Shown here: one piece after another, positions 17,590 to 25,709 of the stretch
Layout: every line of letters begins with the position of its first letter
Numbering within the stretch: the stretch's first letter is position 1
Assembly (NCBI RefSeq): GCF_000378465.1
Contig: NZ_KB899917.1
Location: 62,001-126,000 of the forward strand
Reading direction: 5' to 3'
Source: Elioraea tepidiphila DSM 17972
GTDB taxonomy: Bacteria; Pseudomonadota; Alphaproteobacteria; Acetobacterales; Acetobacteraceae
Length of the DNA: 64,000 bases
Translations under genes and position numbers: made by a program
Notes under the pieces: generated by a model
Database searches by the model: none
What the model was told of the DNA's origin: nothing
What the model saw: the letters and a program-made list of their open reading frames with translations, nothing else

Positions 17590-19473
17590 ATGAGCGGCTA
17601 CGAGGCGACCTATGCGGCCTGGCGGTCGGATCCGGCTGGCTGGTGGCGGGACCGGGCGCGGCTGATCGACTGGGAGTGCCCCCCGCGTGCCGCCTTCGAC
17701 CCCTCGCTCGGCGTCTATGGCCGCTGGTACCCGGGCGGCCGGCTGAACACCTGCTTCAACGCGCTCGACCGGCATGTCGCGGCCGGGCGCGGGACCAAGC
17801 CCGCGCTGATCTGGGACAGCGCGATGACCGGGCGCATCGAGTCGTTCACCTACGCCGAGCTCACCGAGCGGGTGGCGCGGCTTGCCGGCGCGCTCGCCGC
17901 GCGCGGGGTGGCGAAGGGCGACCGGGTGATCGTCTACATGCCGATGGTGCCCGAGGCGGTGATCGCCATGCTCGCCTGCGCGCGGCTGGGCGCGATCCAC
18001 TCGGTGGTGTTCGGCGGCTTCGCCGCGGCCGAGCTCGCGAGCCGCATCGCGGATGCCAAGCCCAAGGCGATCGTCTCGGCCTCGTGCGGACTCGAGCCGG
18101 GCCGGGTCGTCGCCTACAAGCCGCTGCTGGACGCCGCGATCGCGCTGAGCCCGCACAAGCCGGATTTCTGCCTGATCCTCCAACGGCCGGAGCGGGTGTG
18201 CGATCTGACCCCCGGCCGCGACGAGGAGCTGCGCGCCGCCGAGGCCGCCGCGGCGCCGCACGCCTGCGTGCCGGTCGAGGCGACCGATCCGCTCTACATC
18301 CTCTACACCTCCGGAACGACCGGCCGGCCCAAGGGGATCGTGCGCGACAATGGCGGGCACGCGGTCGCGCTCGCGAACTCGATGTCGATGCTCTACGGGG
18401 TGGCCGCCGGCGACGTCTATTGGGCGGCCTCCGATGTCGGCTGGGTGGTCGGGCACTCCTACATCGTCTACGGCCCGCTGCTCGCCGGCTGCACCACGAT
18501 CGTCTACGAGGGCAAGCCCGTGGGCACGCCCGATGCCGGCGCCTTCTGGCGCGTCTGCGCCCAGCACGGCGTGAAGGCGATGTTCACCGCGCCCACCGCC
18601 ATCCGCGCGATCAAGCGCGAGGATGCGGACGGGCGGATCATGGCCCGCCACGACCTCTCGCGGCTCGAGGCGCTGTTCCTCGCCGGCGAACGCTGCGACC
18701 CCGACACGGTCACCTGGGCGGAGAAACTGCTCGGCAAGCCGGTGATCGATCATTGGTGGCAGACCGAAACGGGCTGGGCGATCACCGGCGACTTCCGCGG
18801 CCTCGGCCTGTTCCCGGTCAAGCCCGGCTCGGGCGGCAAGCCCTCCCCCGGCTTCGATCTGCGCGTGCTCGACGAGGCCGGGCGGGAGGTGCCGCACGGC
18901 ACGATCGGCGATCTCGTCGTCAGGCTGCCGCTGCCACCCTCCTGCCTGCCGACGCTCTGGAACAACGACCAGGGCTTCCGCGACGCCTATCTGAGCCAGC
19001 ACCCGGGCCACTACACCACGGCCGATGCCGGGATGATCGACGAGGACGGCTATGTCTGGGTGATGAGCCGCACCGACGACATCATCAATGTCGCGGGGCA
19101 CAGGCTCTCCACCGGCGCGATGGAGGAGGTGCTGGCCGCGCACCCCGATGTCGCCGAATGCGCCGTGGTGGGGGTGAAGGACGCGCTGAAGGGCCAGGCG
19201 CCGCTCGGCCTCGTGGTGCTGAAGGCGGGTGTCGTCAAGGACGAGAAGACCCTGGAAGCGGAGCTCGTGGCGATGGTGCGCGAGCGGATCGGGCCCGTCG
19301 CCGCGTTCCGCACCGCCCGCGTGGTGCCGCGCCTGCCGAAGACGCGCTCGGGCAAGGTGCTGCGCGCGACCATCCGCAAGATCGCCGACGGGCAGGACTA
19401 TGTCGTGCCGCCGACCATCGACGATCCGGCGAGCCTGGAGGAGATCCGAGGCATTCTCGGGCAGGTTGTGTGA
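17590..19473 (+). CDS. prpE: propionyl-CoA synthetase (AMP-forming)
   Basis: 627-aa acyl-CoA ligase of the acetyl/propionyl-CoA synthetase group, activating short-chain acids in the cytoplasm. It begins with the ACAS N-terminal domain (WWRDRARLIDWECPP). The ATP-binding motif LYTSGTTGRPKG, the WWQTETGWAI motif (the Trp limits acyl length) and the C-terminal catalytic lysine in RLPKTRSGKVLRATIRKIA are intact. The GGFAAAELASRIADAKPK block and overall length fit PrpE better than Acs. Start ATG at 17590. The gene stands alone; no methylcitrate or methylmalonyl genes are nearby. Confidence 0.92.
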   Translation: MSGYEATYAAWRSDPAGWWRDRARLIDWECPPRAAFDPSLGVYGRWYPGGRLNTCFNALDRHVAAGRGTKPALIWDSAMTGRIESFTYAELTERVARLAGALAARGVAKGDRVIVYMPMVPEAVIAMLACARLGAIHSVVFGGFAAAELASRIADAKPKAIVSASCGLEPGRVVAYKPLLDAAIALSPHKPDFCLILQRPERVCDLTPGRDEELRAAEAAAAPHACVPVEATDPLYILYTSGTTGRPKGIVRDNGGHAVALANSMSMLYGVAAGDVYWAASDVGWVVGHSYIVYGPLLAGCTTIVYEGKPVGTPDAGAFWRVCAQHGVKAMFTAPTAIRAIKREDADGRIMARHDLSRLEALFLAGERCDPDTVTWAEKLLGKPVIDHWWQTETGWAITGDFRGLGLFPVKPGSGGKPSPGFDLRVLDEAGREVPHGTIGDLVVRLPLPPSCLPTLWNNDQGFRDAYLSQHPGHYTTADAGMIDEDGYVWVMSRTDDIINVAGHRLSTGAMEEVLAAHPDVAECAVVGVKDALKGQAPLGLVVLKAGVVKDEKTLEAELVAMVRERIGPVAAFRTARVVPRLPKTRSGKVLRATIRKIADGQDYVVPPTIDDPASLEEIRGILGQVV

Positions 19474-19520
19474 ATGGCCACAAACGTATCAAAAGAGAGA
19501 ACCTGTGACCAAAAATGTAC

Positions 19521-19550
19521 TTGACGTTTTTCGCTGTCCAACGGAATGAT
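19521..19550 (+). promoter_or_regulatory. candidate promoter of the PEP-CTERM gene
   Basis: TTGACG at 19521-19526 and AATGAT at 19545-19550 are separated by 18 bases in an unusually AT-rich stretch. A transcript starting near 19557 would begin after the first in-frame ATG (19546), supporting a start at 19603-19609. Confidence 0.5.
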
Positions 19551-19602
19551 CGGAGTATCCGCGGGGGAGCGGTTGGGTTTCCTTTCGATGGGGGCACTCG
19601 GT

Positions 19603-20316
19603 ATGATGATGCGTTTGGTCACGTCCGCCGCCGTCGCGGCAGGGCTGTGGGTAAGTGCAACCGCGGGTCCGGCGGCCGCGTCCACGATCACCATGACGAA
19701 CTACAGCTTCGCGGCCGGGTCCCAGTCGGTGACGATCACCCAGCCCAGCGGAGCGATCGGCACCGTCAGCGCCGGCCTGTTCAAGCTGAACACCTCGGCC
19801 GGCGACTGGCTCGCCTTCTGCGTCGACATTTTCAATGTGCTCGTGAAGCCGACGGTGTATGGGCTGGGTCCGCTCACCTCCGCCGGCGACAGCACGCCGG
19901 CCGGCCCGCCGGTGGACTATCCGCTGACGCTCACCCAGCAGAAGCAGATCCACTGGCTCGCCGACCAGGCGATCACCGAATACGGGAACAGCACGCTGAC
20001 CGCGGCCAAGTCCGCCGCCTACCAGGTGGCGATCTGGGACGTGGCCTACGGCAGCGCCTTCGCGCGCACGATCAACAGCGCCACGCAGACCGCGCTGAAC
20101 TCGATCGTGACCGCGCTCGGATCGGCCGACCTGTCCGGGTACTGGGTGCCGCTGGCGCTGACGCCGCAGGCGAACAGCCAGGGCCTGGTGAAGGGACAGA
20201 AGCTGGTGACGAACACGCCCGTCCCGGAGCCGGCAACCCTCGCGCTGCTCGGCGCAGGGCTCGTGGGCCTCGCGGCCTTGCGGCGGAGCCGGCGCGTCAC
20301 CCGCACGGCGCACTGA
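19603..20316 (+). CDS. PEP-CTERM sorting domain protein with Cys/Gln pattern
   Basis: 237-aa exported protein. It has a signal peptide (MMMRLVTSAAVAAGLWVSAT, cut after GPAAA) and ends in VPEPATLALLGAGLVGLAAL followed by a basic tail, the PEP-CTERM signal recognised by exosortase and used in biofilm or exopolysaccharide-linked surface display. The mature part carries WLAFCVDIFNVL and, 70-80 residues later, AAYQVAIWDVAYG; this Cys plus Q-x-A-I-W combination resembles thioester-forming domains. Base composition is lower in GC than its neighbours. Three ATGs (19603, 19606, 19609) could start it. It has its own promoter and terminator. No exosortase gene is in the window. Confidence 0.9.
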   Translation: MMMRLVTSAAVAAGLWVSATAGPAAASTITMTNYSFAAGSQSVTITQPSGAIGTVSAGLFKLNTSAGDWLAFCVDIFNVLVKPTVYGLGPLTSAGDSTPAGPPVDYPLTLTQQKQIHWLADQAITEYGNSTLTAAKSAAYQVAIWDVAYGSAFARTINSATQTALNSIVTALGSADLSGYWVPLALTPQANSQGLVKGQKLVTNTPVPEPATLALLGAGLVGLAALRRSRRVTRTAH

Positions 20317-20349
20317 AACGATCGCCGCACCGGTCAGGCACATCCGACG

Positions 20350-20377
20350 AAGGCGGGCCATGAAGGCCCGCCTTTTT
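20350..20377 (+). terminator. Rho-independent terminator
   Basis: A perfect 10-base stem, AAGGCGGGCC at 20350-20359 with GGCCCGCCTT at 20365-20374, loop ATGAA, running into five T residues (20373-20377). It lies 34 bases after the PEP-CTERM gene and just before the end of the convergent DedA-family gene. Confidence 0.92.
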
Positions 20378-20381
20378 CGTG

Positions 20382-21014
20382 TCAAAGATAGCGCACGAAC
20401 ACGAACCCGCCGACCAGCAGCACCAGGAAGGCGATCGTGAACAGCGTCAGCCGCTTCTCGATCACCGCCAGCACCGGCGGCCCGAACTTCGCCGCCACCA
20501 GCGCGACCATTACGAACCGCGCCCCGCGCGACAGCACGCTCGCGACGAAGAACGGCACCAGCGCCATCTGCACGGCGCCTGAGGCGATGGTGGCGAGCTT
20601 GTACGGGATCGGCGTGAACCCGGCGATCGCCACCACCATCCAGTCGTATTCGAGGTAGAGCGCGCGGAACCGCTCATAGGCGTCGTGCATGCGGTAGAGC
20701 TCGATGATCGGCACGCCGATCGCCTCGAACAGGCCCCAGCCGATCAGGTAGCCCGCCACGCCGCCGAAGGCCGAGCCCAGCGTGCAGATCAGCGCCGAGG
20801 ACAGCCAGCGATCGGGCCGGGCCACCGCCATCGGCGCGAGGATCACGTCGGGCGGGATCGGGAAGACCGAGGACTCGACGAAGGCGATCACGAACAACCA
20901 CACCCGCGCCTGGGGATGGGCCGCGAGCGCCAGGACGCGCCGATAGAGCGTGTGCAGGAAGGGCAGTTCCACGGCGGGTCCGCGTCGATCGAGAGGGCGG
21001 GCGCGGGATGCCAC
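20382..21014 (-). CDS. DedA/YqaA (VTT domain) family inner-membrane protein
   Basis: 210-aa integral membrane protein. The conserved acidic-proline motif is FVESSVFPIPPDVILAPMAV, followed by FGGVAGYLIGWGLFEAIG and FTPIPYKLATIASGA, as in the YqaA branch of SNARE-associated/DedA proteins. These act in membrane homeostasis, and some flip lipid carriers or phospholipids. The first start is GTG at 21014; an in-frame GTG at 20972 would remove a basic, non-conserved N-terminus and is equally plausible. No strong ribosome-binding site decides between them. It stands alone, divergent from an MFS gene. Confidence 0.9.
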   Translation of the reverse strand: MASRARPLDRRGPAVELPFLHTLYRRVLALAAHPQARVWLFVIAFVESSVFPIPPDVILAPMAVARPDRWLSSALICTLGSAFGGVAGYLIGWGLFEAIGVPIIELYRMHDAYERFRALYLEYDWMVVAIAGFTPIPYKLATIASGAVQMALVPFFVASVLSRGARFVMVALVAAKFGPPVLAVIEKRLTLFTIAFLVLLVGGFVFVRYL

Positions 21015-21061
21015 GCGACCGTGTCATCGGCAAGGCGCATGGCTCACGTCACCGCTATCGA

Positions 21062-21090
21062 TTGGACGCGTCTCACCGCTCGGCTAGGCT
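21062..21090 (+). promoter_or_regulatory. candidate promoter of the MFS gene
   Basis: TTGGAC at 21062-21067, a 17-base spacer and TAGGCT at 21085-21090. The ATG is at 21100, so the mRNA would have almost no leader, in line with the absence of a ribosome-binding site. The same TAGNNT-type box recurs before other genes in the window. Confidence 0.55.
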
Positions 21091-21099
21091 CGCCGCCGC

Positions 21100-22287
21100 A
21101 TGCCCGTCCGGCTCCTGCTGCTCTGCGCCGTGATCCTCTGTGCGCTCTCGATGGGGCTGCGACAGAGCTTCGGGCTGTTCCTCGCCCCGATGACAGCCGC
21201 CCAGGGCTGGACCGCCTCGGCCTTCGCGCTCGCGATCGCGGTCCAGGTGCTGCTGAACGGCGTCTCCCAGCCGATGTGCGGCAATGTCGCCGACCGGATC
21301 GGCGGGCAGCGCGTGCTGATCGGCGGCTGGCTGCTCTATGCGGGCGGGCTCCTGGTGATGGCGCTCGCCTCCTCGCTCGCGGTGTTCTTCCTCGGCGCCG
21401 GGCTGGTGATGGGGGTGGCGGTCTCGGCCGCCGGGTTCCCGATCGTGATGGCGAGCCTGTCGCGCCTGTTGCCGCAGGACTGGCGCGCGCGCGCCACGGG
21501 GCTCGCGACCGCGGGCTCGTCCTTCGGCCAGTTCTCGGTCGTGCCGCTGGTGCAGCTCGGCATCGACGCCTTCGGCTGGCAGGGCGCGCTGTTCGCCATG
21601 GCGGCGACGGCGATCGCGGTGATCCCGCTCGCGCTGCCGCTCGCCGACCGGCCCGCCCCGCCGACCGAAGGCCGCCCGGTCGGCGCCAGCGTGGCGCTGA
21701 AGGAGGCGCTCTCGACCGGCTATTTCTGGTGCCTGTTCTGGGGCTTCTTCGTCTGCGGCGTGCATGTCTCGTTCCTGACCGTGCACATCCCGGGCTTCGT
21801 CGCGTCCTGCGGGCTGCACCCGTCCTGGGGCGCGACTTCGATCAGCCTGATCGGCCTGTTCAACATCGCGGGCTCGCTGCTCTCGGGGGAGCTCACCGGC
21901 AAATGGCGCCGGCGCGAGCTGCTGATGCTGATCTATGCCGGCCGCGCGGTGGTGATGACCGTGTTCTTCGTCGGGCCCAAGACCGAGCTGACGCTGATGC
22001 TGTTCAGCGCGGCGATGGGCGTGCTCTGGCTCTCGACCGTACCGCCGACGGTCGCGCTGGTGGCGCGGCGCTTCGGCACGCAGTGGCTGGCGACGATCTT
22101 CGGCCTCGTCTTCCTCGGCCACCAGATCGGCGGCTTCTCGGGCGCCTGGCTCGGCGGCGTGATCTGGGACCGCACCGGCAGCTACGACCTGATGTGGATC
22201 ATCGCCATCCTCGCCGGCGCCTTCGCCGCCGCCGTGCACATCCCCGTGCGCGACCCGCTCGTCCCCGTGGCGGCCCGCGCCGCCTGA
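21100..22287 (+). CDS. major facilitator superfamily transporter
   Basis: 395-aa inner-membrane protein with about twelve hydrophobic helices. It opens with LRQSFGLFLAPMTAAQGW, the pattern of the oxalate/monocarboxylate-type MFS family (FxLFL.P...GW), and has the loop 2-3 motif NVADRIGGQRVLIGGW. The second half starts near FWCLFWGFFVCGVHVSFLTV. Such proteins often exchange small organic anions, but the substrate cannot be fixed here. A near-leaderless promoter precedes it. Downstream is an unrelated secreted protein after 64 bases. Confidence 0.92.
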   Translation: MPVRLLLLCAVILCALSMGLRQSFGLFLAPMTAAQGWTASAFALAIAVQVLLNGVSQPMCGNVADRIGGQRVLIGGWLLYAGGLLVMALASSLAVFFLGAGLVMGVAVSAAGFPIVMASLSRLLPQDWRARATGLATAGSSFGQFSVVPLVQLGIDAFGWQGALFAMAATAIAVIPLALPLADRPAPPTEGRPVGASVALKEALSTGYFWCLFWGFFVCGVHVSFLTVHIPGFVASCGLHPSWGATSISLIGLFNIAGSLLSGELTGKWRRRELLMLIYAGRAVVMTVFFVGPKTELTLMLFSAAMGVLWLSTVPPTVALVARRFGTQWLATIFGLVFLGHQIGGFSGAWLGGVIWDRTGSYDLMWIIAILAGAFAAAVHIPVRDPLVPVAARAA

Positions 22288-22351
22288 GGTTCCGCCCCGG
22301 CCGCGCCTCGGCTAGGGTCGGGCCGCAGACTCGCAGTCCGGGGGATCTCCG

Positions 22352-22786
22352 TTGCGCCGCTTCCTGCTCGCTGTCGCTGTCCTGCTCGCGCCTCTTGCCG
22401 CATCCGCGCAATCCGAGCCCCACGCTTGGCTCTACGGCGCCTGGAGCGGCGGGCACACCCCGCCCGTACGCGGCGGTCCGCCGGCCACCTGCCTCGCCCA
22501 GCCGAGCGTGATCTTCACCCGCGACATCATCCTGCATACCACCCTGCTCGATCCGCTCTACCAGCAGCGCATCATCGAGACCGTGCGCGCGACACCCAAT
22601 GGCGTGGAGATCCGACTCCGCCCGGTCCAGCGCAGCGGCGGGCCGCTCGGCGCGACCGCCGGGGTCGGCTTCGGCTGCGGCGGCGATCCGAACCTCTTGC
22701 GCGTGCAGCGGCTGGAGGGTGGCGAGATCGCGTTCCCGGGCTGCGTCGATTTCCCCTCCCCCCTCGTCTCCTGCGCCGGACACTGA
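22352..22786 (+). CDS. small secreted protein of unknown function
   Basis: 144 aa with a clear Sec signal peptide (LRRFLLAVAVLLAPLAASAQ). The start is TTG at 22352, supported by GGGGGA eight bases upstream; no ATG is available before the signal peptide. The mature part holds four cysteines (TCLAQ, FGCGG, PGCVD, VSCAGH) that could form two disulphides in the periplasm. The gene lies two bases before the racemase-like gene and is probably co-transcribed with it. A TAGGGT box at 22313-22318 may be its -10. Family not recognised. Confidence 0.75.
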   Translation: MRRFLLAVAVLLAPLAASAQSEPHAWLYGAWSGGHTPPVRGGPPATCLAQPSVIFTRDIILHTTLLDPLYQQRIIETVRATPNGVEIRLRPVQRSGGPLGATAGVGFGCGGDPNLLRVQRLEGGEIAFPGCVDFPSPLVSCAGH

Positions 22787-22788
22787 CC

Positions 22789-23457
22789 ATGGCGGCGCCC
22801 CGAATCGCCCTGATCCACGCGCTGCGTCTCTCGCCCCCCGCCATCATGGAGGCATTCCAGCGGCTCTGGCCCGAGCCGTTCCTGATGAACCTGCTGGATG
22901 ACAGCCTCTCGGCGGACCTCGCGCGGGAGCGCATGATCACGCCGGCGATCACGCAGCGTTTTCTCGATCTCGCCGCCTATGCGCGGCGCACCGGGGCGGA
23001 TGCGATCCTGTTCACCTGCTCGGCCTTCGGCCCGCCGATCGAGGCGGTGAAGGCGGCGCATCCGACCATCCCGGTGCTGAAGCCGAACGAGGCGATGATC
23101 GACGCCGCGCTGGAGGCCGCACCCTCGGGCCGGATCGGGCTGGTCGCGACGTTCCGGCCGACCTTCGACTCGATGCGCCCGGAATTCGCCGCGGCCGCCT
23201 CCGCGCGCGGGATCGCGCTCGACCTGCGCGAGGGCTTCGCCGAGGGGGCGATGGCGGCGCTGGAGGCGGGCGACGGCGCCACGCATGACGCGCGCGCGGC
23301 GGACGCCGCGCAAGGGCTCGGCGACTGCGAGGCGATCGCCCTCGCTCAGTTCAGCCTCGCGCGCGCGGCACCGGCGGTCGCCAAGGCCACCGGCAGGCCC
23401 GTGCTGACAACGCCCGACAGTGCGGTCGAACGGCTGCGGTCGCTGCTCGGGGCCTGA
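22789..23457 (+). CDS. aspartate/glutamate racemase family protein
   Basis: 222 aa, of the cofactor-free Asp/Glu/hydantoin racemase superfamily. The two catalytic cysteines are placed as expected: Cys77 in ILFTCSAFGPP and Cys180 in LGDCEAIALAQFSLA. IALIHALRLSPPA is the first strand and helix. Members include arylmalonate decarboxylases and maleate isomerases as well as racemases, so the reaction is open. It follows a small secreted protein gene and converges on the histidine kinase gene with an 8-base gap. Confidence 0.85.
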   Translation: MAAPRIALIHALRLSPPAIMEAFQRLWPEPFLMNLLDDSLSADLARERMITPAITQRFLDLAAYARRTGADAILFTCSAFGPPIEAVKAAHPTIPVLKPNEAMIDAALEAAPSGRIGLVATFRPTFDSMRPEFAAAASARGIALDLREGFAEGAMAALEAGDGATHDARAADAAQGLGDCEAIALAQFSLARAAPAVAKATGRPVLTTPDSAVERLRSLLGA

Positions 23458-23465
23458 GCGCGCCG

Positions 23466-24800
23466 CTACGCCGGCAGCGTCACCGTCGCCGTCAGCCCAC
23501 CGCCGCGACGGTTCGCGAGCGTCAAGTCGCCGCCATGGGCGCGCAGGATCGTGCGCGCGATCGGCAGGCCGAGCCCCGCGCCGCCGGTCTCGCGCGAGCG
23601 GCTGCGCTCGACGCGGTGGAACGGCTGGAACACCCGCTCCAGCTCGTCCTCGGGAATGCCGGGGCCATCGTCCTCGATGGTGATCCGGATCGTCCCGCCC
23701 GTGGGCGGATCGAGCCGCACCCGGCACATCCCGGCATAGGCGACCGCGTTGCCGATCAGGTTGCCGAGCGCCCGCTTCAACGCGACCGGCCGCGCCGTCA
23801 CGGTGCGATGGGCCGGCGCCTCCAGCGCGACCACGTCGCGTCCGGCGACGTCGTTCGCCTCGTCCGCCACCGTGCGCAGGAGCGCCGCGAGATCGAGCGG
23901 CACCGCCTTCTCCGAGGCCGCATCGTCGCGCGCGAAGGCGAGCGTGGCTGCGACCATCGCCTCCATCTCGGCGAGATCGGCGAGCATCTTCGCGCGCAGA
24001 CCCTCGTCCTCGACGAACTCTGCGCGCAGCCGCATGCGCGTGATCGGCGTGCGCAGGTCATGCCCGATCGCCGCCAGCATCGTGGTGCGGTCCTCGACGA
24101 AGCGGCGGATCCGGTCCTGCATGGTGTTGAACGCCGCCGCCGCCTGCGCCACCTCGCGCGGGCCGCGCTCCGGCAGTGGCGGGGCACCGACATCGCGCCC
24201 CAGCCGCTCGGCGGCGGCCGCGAGGTCGCGGATCGGCGCGGTCAGCCGCCGCACCGCCCAGAAGGACAGCCCCGCCACCGCCGCCGTCATCACCGCGAGG
24301 GCCGCGAGGAAGGTCGGCGAGGACCAGGGCTGCGCCGGTGGCGCGCGCGCGACGACGTTCAGCCACATCCCGTCCGGCAGGCGGATCGCCGCCGCCATCG
24401 CCCCGCCGGGCCCCTCGCCGACCAGGACCTCGCGCGGGCGCATCCGCGGCGGCCCGCCCATCCGCCCGAGCGCCTCGGCGAAGCGTTCGCCGGCCCGGCC
24501 TGGCGGCAGCGTGCCCGGCCGCACCAGCGGCACCGGATCGATCGAGGCGGAGAATCCCTCCGGCAGGTCGGCGGCCTCCAGCGCCTCAACCCGACGCGCG
24601 GGCGGCGCCGTCACCACCGCGCGCCAGAGCGCCCAGGTGCGCGCCATCGCCTCGCGCCCCTGTGCTGCGCGCTGCAGCCCGACGCGGTCGAAGGCATGGA
24701 TCGTCAGGCCCACCACCTGGGCGGCGAACAGCCCGAGCAGCAGCACCAGGAAGGTGCGTCCCGCGATCGAGGCGGGCCAGAGGCGCAGCGGGACCCTCAC
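23466..24800 (-). CDS. sensor histidine kinase
   Basis: 444-aa inner-membrane kinase. The first membrane helix is around residues 11-30 (IAGRTFLVLLLGLFAAQVVG), then a ~130-residue periplasmic domain, a second helix (FLAALAVMTAAVAGLSFW), a HAMP linker and a HisKA domain with His247 in IGHDLRTPITRMRL. The ATPase has the N box NLIGNAVAYAG, G1 EDDGPGIPEDE and G2 GGAGLGLPIA. The GHDLRTP H-box is the EnvZ/RstB type. GTG start at 24800 overlaps the response-regulator stop (GTGA), so both come from one message. Confidence 0.95.
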   Translation of the reverse strand: MRVPLRLWPASIAGRTFLVLLLGLFAAQVVGLTIHAFDRVGLQRAAQGREAMARTWALWRAVVTAPPARRVEALEAADLPEGFSASIDPVPLVRPGTLPPGRAGERFAEALGRMGGPPRMRPREVLVGEGPGGAMAAAIRLPDGMWLNVVARAPPAQPWSSPTFLAALAVMTAAVAGLSFWAVRRLTAPIRDLAAAAERLGRDVGAPPLPERGPREVAQAAAAFNTMQDRIRRFVEDRTTMLAAIGHDLRTPITRMRLRAEFVEDEGLRAKMLADLAEMEAMVAATLAFARDDAASEKAVPLDLAALLRTVADEANDVAGRDVVALEAPAHRTVTARPVALKRALGNLIGNAVAYAGMCRVRLDPPTGGTIRITIEDDGPGIPEDELERVFQPFHRVERSRSRETGGAGLGLPIARTILRAHGGDLTLANRRGGGLTATVTLPA

Positions 24801-25519
24801 ACCCGCTCCACCGGCACGGCCAGCACATAGCCGCCGCCGCGCACGGTCTTGATCAGGTCCGGCGCCTTGCCGTCGTCGTCGAGCTTGCGCCGGAGCCGGC
24901 TGACCGCGACGTCGATCGCGCGGTCGAACGGCCCGGTCGAGCGGCCGTGCAGCAGGTCCATCAGCATCTCGCGCGTCAGCACCCGCCCCGCCCGCTCGGC
25001 GAGGATGCGCAGCAGGTCGAACTCGCCGCCCGTCAGCGCGACCTCGGTGCCGGACGGATCGAGCAGGCGGCGGCGCGCGGTCTCCAGCGTCCAGCCGGCG
25101 AAGCGGAAGGTGGCACCGGGCTCGGGCGCCTCGGGCGCCGCCCCCTCGGCCCGGCGCAGCACGGCCCGGATGCGCGCGAGCAGTTCGCGGGGGTTGAACG
25201 GCTTCGGCACGTAGTCGTCGGCGCCCAGCTCCAGCCCGACGATCCGGTCGGTCTCCTCGCCCATTGCGGTGAGCATGACCACCGGCAGCCGTCCATGCGC
25301 CTCGCGCAGCCAGCGGAGCAACGAGAGCCCGTCCTCGCCCGGCAGCATCAGGTCCAGCACCACGAGCGCATAGTGGCCGTTCGGGATGGCGCGGCGCAGT
25401 TCGCGTCCGTCGCGCGCCGTGCTGACGCGGAAGCCGTGCTTCTCGAGGAACCGCGCCAGCAGGTCGCGGATCTCGCGGTCGTCGTCCACCACCAGGATGT
25501 GCGGTGCAGGCTCGGCCAT
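24797..25519 (-). CDS. OmpR-family response regulator
   Basis: 240 aa: receiver domain with the phosphorylation site Asp56 in VVLDLMLPGEDG, acidic pair VDDD near the N-terminus and the lysine in ADDYVPKPFNPREL. The C-terminal winged-helix DNA-binding domain has LTGGEFDLLRILAERAGRVL and IDVAVSRLRRKLDDD. Start ATG at 25519 begins the receiver domain directly. It is co-transcribed with the kinase downstream. Upstream, across 190 bases, a small exported protein is divergent, and three 10-bp direct repeats lie in that space; OmpR-type regulators bind such repeats, so it probably regulates both directions. Confidence 0.95.
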   Translation of the reverse strand: MAEPAPHILVVDDDREIRDLLARFLEKHGFRVSTARDGRELRRAIPNGHYALVVLDLMLPGEDGLSLLRWLREAHGRLPVVMLTAMGEETDRIVGLELGADDYVPKPFNPRELLARIRAVLRRAEGAAPEAPEPGATFRFAGWTLETARRRLLDPSGTEVALTGGEFDLLRILAERAGRVLTREMLMDLLHGRSTGPFDRAIDVAVSRLRRKLDDDGKAPDLIKTVRGGGYVLAVPVERV

Positions 25520-25592
25520 GGGGCGGTTGTGACGCGCGAGCGCCGCCGCGGCAACGCCCGGAGTGTTGCGGCGGATTGCCGGGTCCAGGCCT

Positions 25593-25622
25593 GTCACGCT
25601 TCGTCACACTTCGTGGCACTTC
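25593..25622. promoter_or_regulatory. three 10-bp direct repeats, probable response-regulator operator
   Basis: GTCACGCTTC (25593-25602), GTCACACTTC (25603-25612) and GTGGCACTTC (25613-25622) follow each other without a gap. A period of about one helical turn on one face is typical for dimers of OmpR-family regulators. The array lies between the divergent response-regulator gene (start 25519) and the small exported protein gene (start 25710). Confidence 0.65.
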
Positions 25623-25709
25623 GGCCGGCCGGCCGACACACGCGCGCAAGCCAGCGGCGCGAAGCTGCCCGCGGTCCCGATCCCGGGATGGTCACGACGG
25701 AGGACGAGA

